Source of the DNA: Rhizoclosmatium globosum
Taxonomy: Eukaryota; Chytridiomycota; Chytridiomycetes; Chytridiales; Chytriomycetaceae
NCBI GenBank assembly: GCA_002104985.1
Contig: MCGO01000041.1
Coordinates: forward strand, 186,001 to 250,000
Reading direction: 5' to 3'
Length of the DNA stretch: 64,000 bases
In this document: one piece after another, positions 49,519-59,780 of the stretch
How the letters are laid out: the number at the start of each line of letters is the position of its first letter
How positions within the stretch are numbered: position 1 is the first letter of the stretch
Made by a program: the position numbers and the translations under genes
The notes under the pieces: generated by a model
What the model was told of the DNA's origin: nothing
Seen by the model: the letters and a program-made list of their open reading frames with translations, nothing else
The model's database searches: none

Positions 49519-52402
49519 ATGATCATGGACCAGCCTGCTCAAACTAAACAAGACACGGAGCTCTCCCACCTGTTTTCCCTGCTGTCGAATGCATCCAATC
49601 CATCCACTTCGACCTTTACTCAACAGGTTCTTTGCTCAATCAACTGAACTGTTTCAATTCTAATCAATTAGATAACAGGACTTGATAACTCTGCGGCAAT
49701 GCGTTCTTGTCTCCTCTTCTGAGCACGACAAACTTGACCTGTGCCGCCTCCTTTCAACTCACATTTCAAAGGTATCTAATAGTGTATCTTTATTCAATCT
49801 CAACTCATTCCTTCGTAGGCCCAGTTCCAGGACCATACCTCAAATCCACACACTCACAGAATCAATCAATCCATTCTTGACTTGTCTTCCGCATTCACTT
49901 CCTCTGCTTGCCCAATTCTTGTATTCAATTGGAAATGGAGCCCTCGTCCTCTCAAAGCACAACGAAATACTTGTATCTGTTACCCCGCATGCCCGAACCA
50001 ACAGATATGCTATTCAATGTCTCGGAAATATTTGCATAAAACTTGGGATGAAACATGTGTCTACAGAAACGCGTGTCCTTGATACCCTCCTGTCCATCCT
50101 CTCCGACCTTCACTCTCCTACCTCTTCCAAAAAACACACCACCGCAGCCACGGCTAAACTGACTACAGCATGTCTTAAATCCATTCAACTCCTCATTGCC
50201 GAAAATAAGGCCCTTTTTGCATCCCCCCAACTCATTTCCACCCTATGTACGCGTCTTGAAACTATTCTCTTCTCTCCTTCATCCTCAACACCCCGATCCA
50301 CCGACTCACCAACCCGCCTCCGCGGACGCTCCGAATCAACATCATCCTGGCGAACAACCACCACAACCCCCTCCACCACCTCAAAATCCACAACCCGTGT
50401 CTCCCCATCAACATCAACAACAACAACCCACTCCGACTCCGAAGACCCCCAAACAGACACCGACCCTTCTCCATCAACCCTCGCTTCAACACCACACGAC
50501 TCAACCATCCAAACATCCCTATACACTCTAACATCCCTCGCGAAATCCCACCCCCGCTTGATATACCCATCATGGCCCCTCTTCCTCCCGCGCCTCTTCA
50601 CCCTCCTCAACCCATCTTCACCTACAAAGACCCGAATCGCAGCTGCACAGGCCCTGCACGCGCTGGTAGAGGGTAGTCAAGCGTACCTCGCGGTGGCAGA
50701 CGACTCCGCGCCTGTTGGAGCGTATACGTCGCTGTCGCAGAGGGTTGCGAGGGTTGTTGTGCAGTTGCATGATGGGGTTTTTGGGGCGGTGCGTGGGGAG
50801 AAGGAGGGGGTGGTTTTGAGAGGGGGCTTGTGGGGGCGTGTTGTGCTGTTGTGAGGGTTTTGCCGTATGCGAGGATTGTTGGGCGGGAGTTGAGGGGGGA
50901 TGGGTGGGGGGTTGTTTGGGGGATTGTGGAAGGGGTTGCGGTGGGAGGTGGAGGTGAGTTTTGTTTTTTTGGTGTGAGGGTTAATTCTGAGGGTGTTTTT
51001 TTAGATTTGGGACTGTTGGAAGTTTATTTACCGGTGCTTACTTGTTTGCTTGATGCGGGGCATGTTGTCGACGATGTATCCCCTCTGGTCACACTCCTTA
51101 CAAAGTTAATTTCGGCATCTACTGAACCCCTAACGCTCGCAATCCTTGACCTGTTTTCCGCGATAACGCGCACCCACACGTCTCAACTCCCCTTCGAAAC
51201 CTACACATCACCGCAAATCATCACTCCCCTCCTCCACACGAAAACCCAGCTGATAACAGTTGCATGCATGAAACTAATCGAACAAACCGCACTGGCCCAC
51301 AAACAATCCACATCCCCCGATTTATGGACATTCATCATCGAAACATACATCCGCCCAGGCCTAACCAACCCACACTACGCAATCCGCGCCTTATCCGTCG
51401 AAACACTCTCCCACCTTCCACCCCCTCTCCCCCTCTCCTCCCCCCAGAAACACAAACCCTCATAAAAAGCGTCCCAAAGTACATCACAGACACAAACGAG
51501 AACGTCCGCGCTGTATCCTGCTTCGTTGGCGGCGTGTACATCTCCGAGCACGATTACTTGCGGAGGGATCGTGCGTTTATGGAGGCGTTGGGGGAGGCGC
51601 TTGTTTCTGTGCGGGAGGATGGGGATGTTACTGTCCGTGTTCGTGGGGTTTGGGCTGTTGCGAATTTGGGGGATGCGCTTGTTGCCGGGGTGGCTGAGGG
51701 TGAAGGGGTTGGGTTGAGTAAAGGGGTTGTGAAGGGGTTAGTTGGGTGTGCGGTTTTTGGGGCAGGTGATCATGAGAAGGTAATTTTTCGTTAGTTTTGT
51801 TTTTTGAATTTGAAACCTGATGGTTTTGGAGAGTAGTGTCGCGGGAATGGTGTTCGGGCACTTGGGAATTTCTTTCGTGTTGCGGAGAAGGATTGCTTTT
51901 CGGAGGGTTTAGTCAAGGAGGTTGATTTGATTGTGCGGAATTTGAATGCAGGACCGTTTAAGGTATAGCTCTCTTGTGTTGTGATTTTGTGCTCATTCAG
52001 ATTGTGGCAGACACGTTGGAATGCGGATACGCCGCGTTTAACCTCGTCATATCTCCCCTGTTCCTGGACCTACATGATATCATGCCGACTCTGCCTGTCC
52101 TCTTTGACGCACTTTCGACTGCTATGACTGCATCCAAAAACTTTAAAGTTCGCATTAACGCTGCAATGGCGTTAGGAGCTTGTTCGGATGTAACAATGTA
52201 CAGAGGAAAGACGATGGATTTGATTCGTGTTGTGCAAGTTGCACAAGAGAGTGTGGATGACCTTGGTGGAACTGATTTTGGAGAGTATAAGTACAAAACG
52301 CAGCTTACTTCTCAGCTCGGGAGAACGTTGCAGCATTTGAGGAGGCTGGTAGGGTTGATTGCTGATGATGATTCTATGAAAAGTAGCAAGACGTTGAACT
52401 AA
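49519..52402 (+). CDS. HEATR6-like HEAT-repeat protein, two apparent frameshifts
   Basis: Exon 1 is 49519-49626 and exon 2 starts at 49679. The later introns are 50954-51004, 51780-51836 and 51963-52000. The C-terminal half matches HEATR6: TDTNENVRAVSCFVGGVYI, VRVRGVWAVANLGDALV, RGNGVRALGNFFRVA, ASKNFKVRINAAMALGACSD and EYKYKTQLTSQLGRTLQHL. A Ser/Thr-rich linker lies near residues 220-290. The frame breaks twice, near 50822 (G5 run) and 51449 (C6 run); one extra base at each restores a continuous protein. These are likely assembly errors or a very young pseudogene. Confidence 0.8.
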
Positions 52403-52416
52403 AACAGAGTTTTCGT

Positions 52417-53289
52417 TTATTTATCACCGCTTTCAACCTCTCCCTCTTGCCTTGTGGAGGTACTTCTTGTTTTTCGACGCGCTTCAGCCGTTGAATCATT
52501 TGCACTTCGTAGCTTGCCCATTTTATCTCTATGCAGCTCTATTTTCATTACAAGGAGATCGAGATATAGGAGCTGGAAGAAAACGGACGAACTTATGAAC
52601 CAGTGTTCATGAACGTCCGAAAGAAGACTAAACATAACCAATGCAAGTACAACAAGTAAAGACGCTATAGAACCATATTTAGAAACAATTAGAAATCGGT
52701 TGTCTGGTTTGGTTGAGTTTGGAAGTCTTGCGGAATAAATGAAAATAATGAATACTGAGAGAAATAGGAGGTCCAGAAAAAGCAGAACACAGCCACCGGC
52801 TATTGATATGATATGACCAATTTCGTCCAATTTAGTGGATTTTCCGTCAATTAATATAATCGCGTCAGGAATAACTTGGGCATAAAACAGAAGTGGTGAA
52901 ATTTGGACTAGACTCCATACAAAGAGAGTAACGTAAGTGGGGAGAATTGTACTCAAAAGACCTTTGGCGCGCTGGTATGAGTAGATAATATACCCAACTT
53001 GATATGTTGAAAAAAAGCAATCTTCTGCTGTAACCACGATATCCTTTTGAGCACCCAATAAGAGACATACTTCAGACGCTATAAGACTCAATAGTGAAAG
53101 ACCCATCGCAAAGAGGGAAACATTGAATGGCGTCGATATACGTTTTAGAGTAACGACGTGACCCACTTTCAATGTCTCTTCAACAACAATGAAGTATACA
53201 AGAAAGAGAGTCTCAATAAATGATAGTCCAAGAAGCACAGATATAACCAACATTTCTGTGCCGGAAGGATTGAAGGCGATATCGGTCAT
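52417..53289 (-). CDS. Seven-helix membrane protein, type A
   Basis: A single exon of 290 residues with seven hydrophobic segments, no signal peptide and a basic Ser/Thr-rich tail (AEARRKTRSTSTRQEGE). Landmarks shared with the next genes: VYFIVVEET after helix 1, a YIIYSYQRAKG motif after helix 3, IPDAIIL before a DEIGHI loop, PDNRFLIVSKYG between helices 5 and 6, and HEHWF between helices 6 and 7. The topology fits a receptor-type protein. I recognise no named GPCR class. Confidence 0.7.
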   Translation of the reverse strand: MTDIAFNPSGTEMLVISVLLGLSFIETLFLVYFIVVEETLKVGHVVTLKRISTPFNVSLFAMGLSLLSLIASEVCLLLGAQKDIVVTAEDCFFSTYQVGYIIYSYQRAKGLLSTILPTYVTLFVWSLVQISPLLFYAQVIPDAIILIDGKSTKLDEIGHIISIAGGCVLLFLDLLFLSVFIIFIYSARLPNSTKPDNRFLIVSKYGSIASLLVVLALVMFSLLSDVHEHWFISSSVFFQLLYLDLLVMKIELHRDKMGKLRSANDSTAEARRKTRSTSTRQEGEVESGDK

Positions 53290-53375
53290 TTGTAATCCTT
53301 TGTTGAACTTGTCTTTGTTCGTTTGGGATGAATTCTGATAAACAAAATTTTACTTCTAAACGACATTTCAAAACT

Positions 53376-54227
53376 TTATTGGGTGACGGTAGTACGATGT
53401 ATCTCAGTAGCCTGTGTTGAACGTTTTGTAACTTGTTGTAGGACAGAAACAGTGGTATTCCTCATCCGGAACATTTTGTCATAGTGAAGAGAGACTTTCA
53501 TTAATATCAAGACGAGGAATGCAATGCTGAAGCAGATGGCGACGCCTAGGAACCAGTGAGCGTGAACACTGGAGAAAACAGCAAACAGAGCAAGTGCAAG
53601 TACTATGAATACGGACGAAGCGATTCCATACTGTGATATTATTTGAAATCTGTTGTCTGGAGTTTTCACTTGACGCGTCAACCACAAAAAGCGCATAAAT
53701 GAAAACAAGAATAAAACATCCAAAGAAACACCTATCGTACCCCCAATAATAGCCATAATATGACCTATTTTATCTAACCGGGGTGCATCCCCCGATGCAA
53801 GAATCATTATGTCAGGAATCGCTTCCAAATACAAGAAGAAAGGCGCGATCGACACGAACATATGTAACCAGTTTGTTGCAAATGGGAAAATAAGCTCAAT
53901 AATCCCTTTTGCACGTTCATATGAGTAGAAAATGTATCCGATTTGAATGGTTGAAGTCAAAAGATTCTGGGCGACCACGATTGCGTTGAACGCGTCTTCG
54001 AACCGAATAATACATAACTCTAGGAACGTGAGAGCTGATAGAGATACTCCGATCACTATGAGGGCGAGGTTGAAAGGTGTACTGATTTCACGGCAGGTCA
54101 ATAAGTGTCCTCGTTTAAACGTTTCCTCAACGACAATGAAATATATCAGGAAAACAAGTTCCATAACTGTGACGATGAGAAGGCATATCATAATGTCAAA
54201 TTCGATGAGCTGAAAGGCCGTGGGCAT
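53376..54227 (-). CDS. Seven-helix membrane protein, type B
   Basis: The start was chosen at MPTAFQLIEFDIM (54227) because its paralogue at 55706 starts with the same motif; a longer frame reaches 54290. The 283-residue protein has seven helices with the family landmarks VYFIVVEETF-type, YIFYSYERAKGI, PDNRFQIISQYG and HAHWFLG. Type B differs from type A in the tail (RMRNTTVSVLQQVTKRS). Separated from the type A gene by 86 bp, same strand. Confidence 0.7.
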   Translation of the reverse strand: MPTAFQLIEFDIMICLLIVTVMELVFLIYFIVVEETFKRGHLLTCREISTPFNLALIVIGVSLSALTFLELCIIRFEDAFNAIVVAQNLLTSTIQIGYIFYSYERAKGIIELIFPFATNWLHMFVSIAPFFLYLEAIPDIMILASGDAPRLDKIGHIMAIIGGTIGVSLDVLFLFSFMRFLWLTRQVKTPDNRFQIISQYGIASSVFIVLALALFAVFSSVHAHWFLGVAICFSIAFLVLILMKVSLHYDKMFRMRNTTVSVLQQVTKRSTQATEIHRTTVTQ

Positions 54228-54362
54228 TTTCCTTTGTTCTCTTCTCACCAATAAAATAGACGGTTCAATCAAGTGATTGCAGAACACCAAATTAAAGTAA
54301 AAGTCGCACCTGACTCCTTCGTTTGGGAAAACGTTGGGAAATATGAGGAGACTCGTTATTTA

Positions 54363-54799
54363 TTATTTATCAATACTTCGATTCTCTTCGTCTTGTCTGT
54401 TAGACGAATATTCTGTTTTTCGACGCGCTTCTGCTGTTAATTCACTTGTGGTGCAGAGCTTCTCCATTTTGTTTCTTTGCAGCTGCACTTTCATCACAAG
54501 GAGGTCGAGATATAGAAGTTGGAAACTTATGAACCAGTGCTCGTGGATCCCAGCGAGAAGACTTAACATAACCAAAGCAAGAATATCCAACTTGAAATGC
54601 CGAAAACGAGACAATCCTGAGTAATAGCAATGCGTTGACGTGAGCCTTTATGACATAGGTATCCGAAAAAGAGAGTCTCAATTAATGACAGTCCTAGTAG
54701 CACAGATATAACAAGCTTTTGTGTACTGGAAGGATCGTAGGTCGTATCAGTCACTTTGTATACTTTGCTGTGGTTGCCTTCGTTCGTTGGACATCCCAA
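54363..54799 (-). pseudogene. Type A seven-helix gene, collapsed copy
   Basis: The start region (TQKLVISVLLGLSLIETLF) and end region (HEHWFISFQLLYLDLLVMK, then AEARRKTEYSS) match type A closely. Helix 2, the helix 3-6 interval and the start Met (now Val) are lost through internal deletions. Position and strand show it is the type A partner of the following type B gene. Confidence 0.8.
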
Positions 54800-54851
54800 C
54801 AGCCGAATATCCGATTTAACAAAGTTTGCTTTATGAAATTACGATTTAATT

Positions 54852-55706
54852 TTATTTTACGATTGTGGGCCGATATATTTCAGTTGAATGGGTTGATCGC
54901 TTTGTTCCTTGGTGTTGTAGAGCAGAAATTGTCGTATTTTTCATCCTACGCATTTTGTCATAGTGAAGAGAGACTTTCATCAATATCAAGACAAGAAACG
55001 CAAAGTTGAAGCAAATTGTAACGCCCAAGAACCAGTGACTGTGGTCACTTGAGAAAACAGCGAACATAGCAAGAGCAAGTACCATGAATACAGACGACGA
55101 GATGCCGTACCGTGATATTATTTGGAATCTATTGTCAGGTGTTTTCACTTGACGCGTCAGCCACAAAAATCGCATGAATGAATACAGGAATAAAATGTCC
55201 AGAGTAATACCAATAGTACCTCCAATAATAGTAAGTATTTGACCAATATCATCTAAACGTGATGATTCCCCCGACGCGAGAATTATAATATCAGGAATCG
55301 CTTCCAAATACAAAAGGAACGGTGCAACTGAGAGAAACCTATGTAGCCAAGTTGTTGCGAACGGAAAAATATGCTCAAGTATTCCTTTTGCACGCTCATA
55401 TGAATAGAAAATGTATCCAATCTGAATGGTGGCATCCAAAACGTCCTGGGCAACAACGATTGCGTTAAACGCGCCTTCGAACCGAATAATACACAATTCC
55501 AAGGACAAGAGAGTTGATAGAGAGCCTCCGATTATTAAGAGGGCAATGTTGAAGGGAGTGCCTATTTCACTTATGGTTAAGAAGTGTCCTCGTTTCCACG
55601 TTTCCTCAACGACGATAAAGTATACAAGAAAAACTAGTTCCATGACTGAAGCAATTAGAAGACATATCATGATTTCGAATTCCATTGCTTGAAAGGTGGT
55701 GGGCAT
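54852..55706 (-). CDS. Seven-helix membrane protein, type B, second copy
   Basis: 284 residues from MPTTFQAMEFEIM. It is highly similar to the 53376 gene along its length: ELVFLVYFIVVEETWKRGH, AIVVAQDVLDATIQIGYIFY, ERAKGILEHIFPFA and PDNRFQIISRYG. Helix count and tail type are the same. Confidence 0.72.
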   Translation of the reverse strand: MPTTFQAMEFEIMICLLIASVMELVFLVYFIVVEETWKRGHFLTISEIGTPFNIALLIIGGSLSTLLSLELCIIRFEGAFNAIVVAQDVLDATIQIGYIFYSYERAKGILEHIFPFATTWLHRFLSVAPFLLYLEAIPDIIILASGESSRLDDIGQILTIIGGTIGITLDILFLYSFMRFLWLTRQVKTPDNRFQIISRYGISSSVFMVLALAMFAVFSSDHSHWFLGVTICFNFAFLVLILMKVSLHYDKMRRMKNTTISALQHQGTKRSTHSTEIYRPTIVK

Positions 55707-55997
55707 TTTGGTTTTCCTTTGTCCCATTCTCACCAATCAAAGGTGCAGCATTTCAATTAATAAGTAAGTTTTCAGAAGGCAGGAGCTATGCATGTTGTCA
55801 CGAAATAGAAACTCAGAATCTGAATCGAAGGCGTTTTTGTAAGAGAGGAACGAAACTTTGAGTTGCTTATAAATGCGCTCCGAGACGAAGCTAATGAAGT
55901 ATTCAAGGCAATACTGTGCATAACATGTCGTTGTGACTATGATGAAATGAACTTGGTGGAAGAATTTTGATAGGCTTTATTTGATAAATAGTGATGT

Positions 55998-57545
55998 TCA
56001 TTCTTGAACAAATCCAACTCCTTTGTTGGAAACACCACTTCGTTTCCATGCTACGAAAAACACGACAGGGTTCCAAAGACCACTTAACGCAAAACAAACG
56101 GCTATTAATATGTTCAACCATTCTGGAATGGTCGTTCCAGGGATCATGGACATAATCCTTTGTGCAGTTGCGGGTCCCCAGCTGATTAGAAATCCAATTG
56201 TATATATACCAGCCCTCCCAATCATTCGCTTTTTACTTGCTAGCTTAGATGGCTTCATGGCCTTGTCGCCAGCTTGTGAAACTGTCGACGGTCGTTGCGT
56301 TAAGGAGAGTCGTACAGATTCCATTCGTGATTCACGCCTTGGAATTTGTGGTGAAGGCTGAGGAGATTCCGAGCGATCAGTTCGCGCTGTGATGGAGTCA
56401 CGTCTCGGATAAAGTTGTGGGACATGTTGAGAATCAGAACGATCCAACCGTTGAGTCAGAGAATCACGCCTTGGGTATGTTTGATACGGTGTTTCAGATT
56501 TTTGAGTTGCTTCTTTCCTAACTTGAGAGTTGTGGGAGGTGTGAGAGTTTTGGGAATCATTTCTTTGGGTGATTGAGTCTCTGACGGATGGAATTTGCTG
56601 AGCTTGAGTCAAGTCTAAGCTGTTCGGCACAACAGATGCTCTTCGTGATGTGGGAAGAGGGGGTACAACAGTCTCAAATGTTGGAGGCTGAACAAGCGAG
56701 CCGCGTCTTGATCGTTGCAAACTGGGTTCAAAGGTCAAAGAAGCCCGTCTTGATGAAGGAAACGGATTTGATGATACTTCTTCCATAATTGTCGTTGATT
56801 TGACAACGCTCGACATTCGAGCGCAGGATTTACTGCTGTTGTCATCACTTGGAATCTGAAGAGGTACTGACAAGCCTAAAGGACTCCTTACTCCCAAACT
56901 CTTTGTTGTACTAGATCCACTGGAACTTTTTCCAGATGATTTATTGCTGCCGCTACCGCTCGGCGAAAGGTTTCGAGGGGATACAAGACTTTGAACGTCC
57001 AGATCTTTCATGATGACTGAGACCTTATTGATCATGGCGATATATAGACAAATAATCGCAATAAAATGAATCCATGCTGGGGTGTAGAAGAGAATTATAC
57101 GTAACCATGGGTATGAATCAGATATCCAACATTCAAATAATGAGTCGCCCACAACACGAGAACTCATTGTAACTTGCGTTATTAGTAAAATACAGGAAAA
57201 CAGAATTGATGAAGTCCAAACATAACAGTGGAACCAGAGCCAATACTTCTTGGCCACACGAGGAGAGTACATCACAGTTAAATAGCAGAAGAATGTCAGA
57301 ACGAGGGACCAGCACGAAATAGAAGTAATAGAAAACTGGAATAAAATTCCCATTACTGTACAAACAGTTTGAAGAGACTTGATGGAGCCTGAAATCAACC
57401 ATAGCAAGAGATTGACAAGTCGCTGCACGCCATAAACGCTTGTAACTTGTGAAACGGTTGCTGAAGCTGCTTGTTCAATGAGACACAAAGTATTAGGATG
57501 ACGTTCGCCAGTATGACAGAGGACATAACGTGTAAAAGATGACAC
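55998..57545 (-). CDS. cAMP-receptor-like GPCR with a long phosphosite-rich third loop
   Basis: 515 residues. The helices match the Dictyostelium CAR/fungal GprC-like class: FCYLTVMYSPRVAKKYWLWF after helix 3, FECWISDSYPWLRIILFY before helix 5, and ISWGPATAQRI and ALSGLWNPVVFF in helices 6 and 7. The ~230-residue third intracellular loop has six Arg-Arg-x-Ser motifs. The visible N-terminus (MSSFTRYVLCHTGERHPNT) replaces helix 1: only six helices are seen, unlike the paralogue at 57642. A missed 5' exon or true truncation are both possible. Confidence 0.75.
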   Translation of the reverse strand: MSSFTRYVLCHTGERHPNTLCLIEQAASATVSQVTSVYGVQRLVNLLLWLISGSIKSLQTVCTVMGILFQFSITSISCWSLVLTFFCYLTVMYSPRVAKKYWLWFHCYVWTSSILFSCILLITQVTMSSRVVGDSLFECWISDSYPWLRIILFYTPAWIHFIAIICLYIAMINKVSVIMKDLDVQSLVSPRNLSPSGSGSNKSSGKSSSGSSTTKSLGVRSPLGLSVPLQIPSDDNSSKSCARMSSVVKSTTIMEEVSSNPFPSSRRASLTFEPSLQRSRRGSLVQPPTFETVVPPLPTSRRASVVPNSLDLTQAQQIPSVRDSITQRNDSQNSHTSHNSQVRKEATQKSETPYQTYPRRDSLTQRLDRSDSQHVPQLYPRRDSITARTDRSESPQPSPQIPRRESRMESVRLSLTQRPSTVSQAGDKAMKPSKLASKKRMIGRAGIYTIGFLISWGPATAQRIMSMIPGTTIPEWLNILIAVCFALSGLWNPVVFFVAWKRSGVSNKGVGFVQE

Positions 57546-57641
57546 TCAGAGGATCAAGAGCATATTTGTTTCAACGACAATCTCAGTCTGTCAATCCTTC
57601 TTCTTTCACATCAAGATTCTACGCAGGTACAAATTCAGGCT

Positions 57642-58674
57642 TTATTTAACATCACGATTTATAAAGTACCAACTAACGAAAAAAACACAAGGATTCCAGA
57701 ATCCAGATGCGCCGGCGCAATATGCGACCAACGTTTGAAGCCAAAATGGAGAAGATTGTCCCAGAAGTCCAAGCACCCTCACAGCTGTCGCTGGAGTCCA
57801 AGAAAACACAAATGCAAAAGTAACAAAGCTCGCCCTTAACGCCAACTTTTCAGATTCGCGTCAGCCTCTCCAGAATCATTGTCTGTTGACATTGATTTGC
57901 GTGGAACGACTTGGATTTTTCAAAACCAAGAGCGTCCTGCCTTCGTTGTTCACTAAATTCCAATGCAAGCCCACTTTTGCAATTATAGTCTGATCGGTAA
58001 TTGCATGTTCGACTTGTCGCTCCATTATTATTGGTGTCTGGAGGGATCTCTGAACTGGTTTGAGAAATGATAATTGAAGATCTGAACGCTTCAATGACTC
58101 CTTTTTTGACACCAAGAACGTTGAAGAATATTGCCGCGTACATAATAGTTATGAGAAGAAAGTTGATCCAGAGGGGTAAGTAAAAAAGCCATACACGAAA
58201 TTCGGCGTATTCAGGAGATATCCAGCATTCGTATACTGCATCACCAATGACGTTTCCTCGTTGTAATATTGGTTGCATCATGAACAAAATAACCGTTGAT
58301 AGAAACGCGACGCCCCAACCAAAGCACAGATAATTTAAGCTATACTGTTCTGCAACTTTTAAGTTGTATGTTATTGCGATATAACAGAAGAGAGAAATTA
58401 GAAAGTTGAAGGTTGACATGGCTGTAAGAAAAAACTGATGCATCAATCCTACAGCCGTGCATAGAGGTGTGATCGAAACTATCCTATTGCCAATCATCCA
58501 GAATACTGCGATGAATATTTCACTGATTGAGAGGCAGACCTGAAGCTGATTGAACTGTCTCTGAAACTTCTTGACAAGGAAAACACTGGCGATTAGAGCT
58601 ATGTTTGCACATATTGTGAACGGGCATATGGAATAGAAGGTTCGTTGAATCTGTTGCAGTTGATCGGGAGTCAT
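57642..58674 (-). CDS. cAMP-receptor-like GPCR, paralogue with one frame break
   Basis: The first part, 58674-57850, begins MTPDQLQQIQRTFYSICPF and has helices 1-5 (CYIAITYNLKVAEQYSLNYL; YECWISPEYAEFRVWLF). The second part ends at 57642 and has helices 6 and 7 (VFSWTPATAVRVL; GASGFWNPCVFFVSWYF). The two frames meet at about 57850-57860 (ILERLTR, then SEKLALRASF) with a one-base offset. The third loop is far shorter than in the neighbour. Without the break it would be a normal ~340-residue receptor. Confidence 0.7.
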
Positions 58675-58948
58675 TGTGAAGAGTTGGGAAAACCTTGAAA
58701 ACCTTTGTTTCCAAATTCACCGCAAATGTACGTTCGAAACTATGCAAATGAGATTTTACTGATTAAATAGTCCAAAAGAAAGAAACAAGAAAAAGAAGGA
58801 GGCCGTAGTCCTTCCTGAACCCGAGACTCTCAAAGATGTTCACCATAGTTCCGTTCACAGCCATGAAATATGTATTATTTGAAAATCTATTATTTTGGAT
58901 GTTTCTATAGTTCGAAGGTTAATATTCCGGAATCTGAAATGTATTAAT

Positions 58949-59694
58949 TTACATAATTTTCAAGTCTGGTAACGCTTTCAAAGTGTCAGGTACAGTTTCA
59001 TTAAGCCAATTGTTTTGAAGGTTTAAGTACGTTAGATTTCGCAGGTTCCCTAGCTCCGATGGAACAGGGCCAGTGAATTGGTTGTATGCGAGTGACCTAA
59101 ATCTCTTTTGAGAACGATAGTACGACGTCAAAGATCTTACAAATAATTTAGATCTTTCATATTTCCAATTGAGGATGGGATGGAACCAAGAATCAGATTG
59201 TTTTTTAAGTTTCTGTTGAATGATCAGAAAGGAATGACATACACGCGAAAAGCGGCTTACATTGTTTGCAGACTTGTAAGCCTAGAGAAAGTTGTGGGCA
59301 TTGATGTGAAAAAGTTGAGAGACATATCTCTATTGAACTCATTAGAAGGTGGAATACAAACAGATGCAGAATACTACAAATATGTGAGAGATACAAGATT
59401 CTCAATTTCGGCGGGAATCGGACCATAGTATTGATTAGCTGAGATATCCCTGAATATTGATGTGAAATGTGTCAAGGTTGACGAGAATATCCAATTTACT
59501 CACAGCCATGTCAAAGCAGTCAGCTTTCCGATGCTTTCGTTCAAGTATCCCGACTGTTGCTGAAATGGTATTGACACTTTGGTGATTCTGTTGTCTTCAC
59601 ACGTTATGCCCAAAGATCTGCAACAGAGATCTGTGGAATCTACAGAAACCCACGACCACACTTGTTCTGCAGCGATACATTCAGCCGAGGCCAT
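58949..59694 (-). CDS. Small LRR protein, one repeat per exon
   Basis: Exons 59694-59504, 59449-59378, 59329-59261, 59212-59141 and 59096-58949 give 183 residues. The N-terminal cap resembles plant LRRNT (LCCRSLGITCEDNRITKVS). Each inner exon (72, 69, 72 nt) holds exactly one LRR, and every intron is in phase 2 at the same place in the repeat (after LTxL). No signal peptide or membrane helix is seen, so it may be an intracellular or truncated relative of the large LRR family that includes the gene at 1-1090. Confidence 0.82.
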
Positions 59695-59780
59695 ATTTGA
59701 GCTTGGGTATGAAGTTCTGAAATGATTGATAGTTCTATTTATTATTTGATTTTTCTTTGATCCACTTTGAAAAAGAAAGG

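Noticed and set aside
50185..50610. Minus-strand open frame of 141 residues, Arg/Val-rich
   Set aside because: Antisense of the Ser/Thr-rich linker of the HEATR6 homologue; low complexity.
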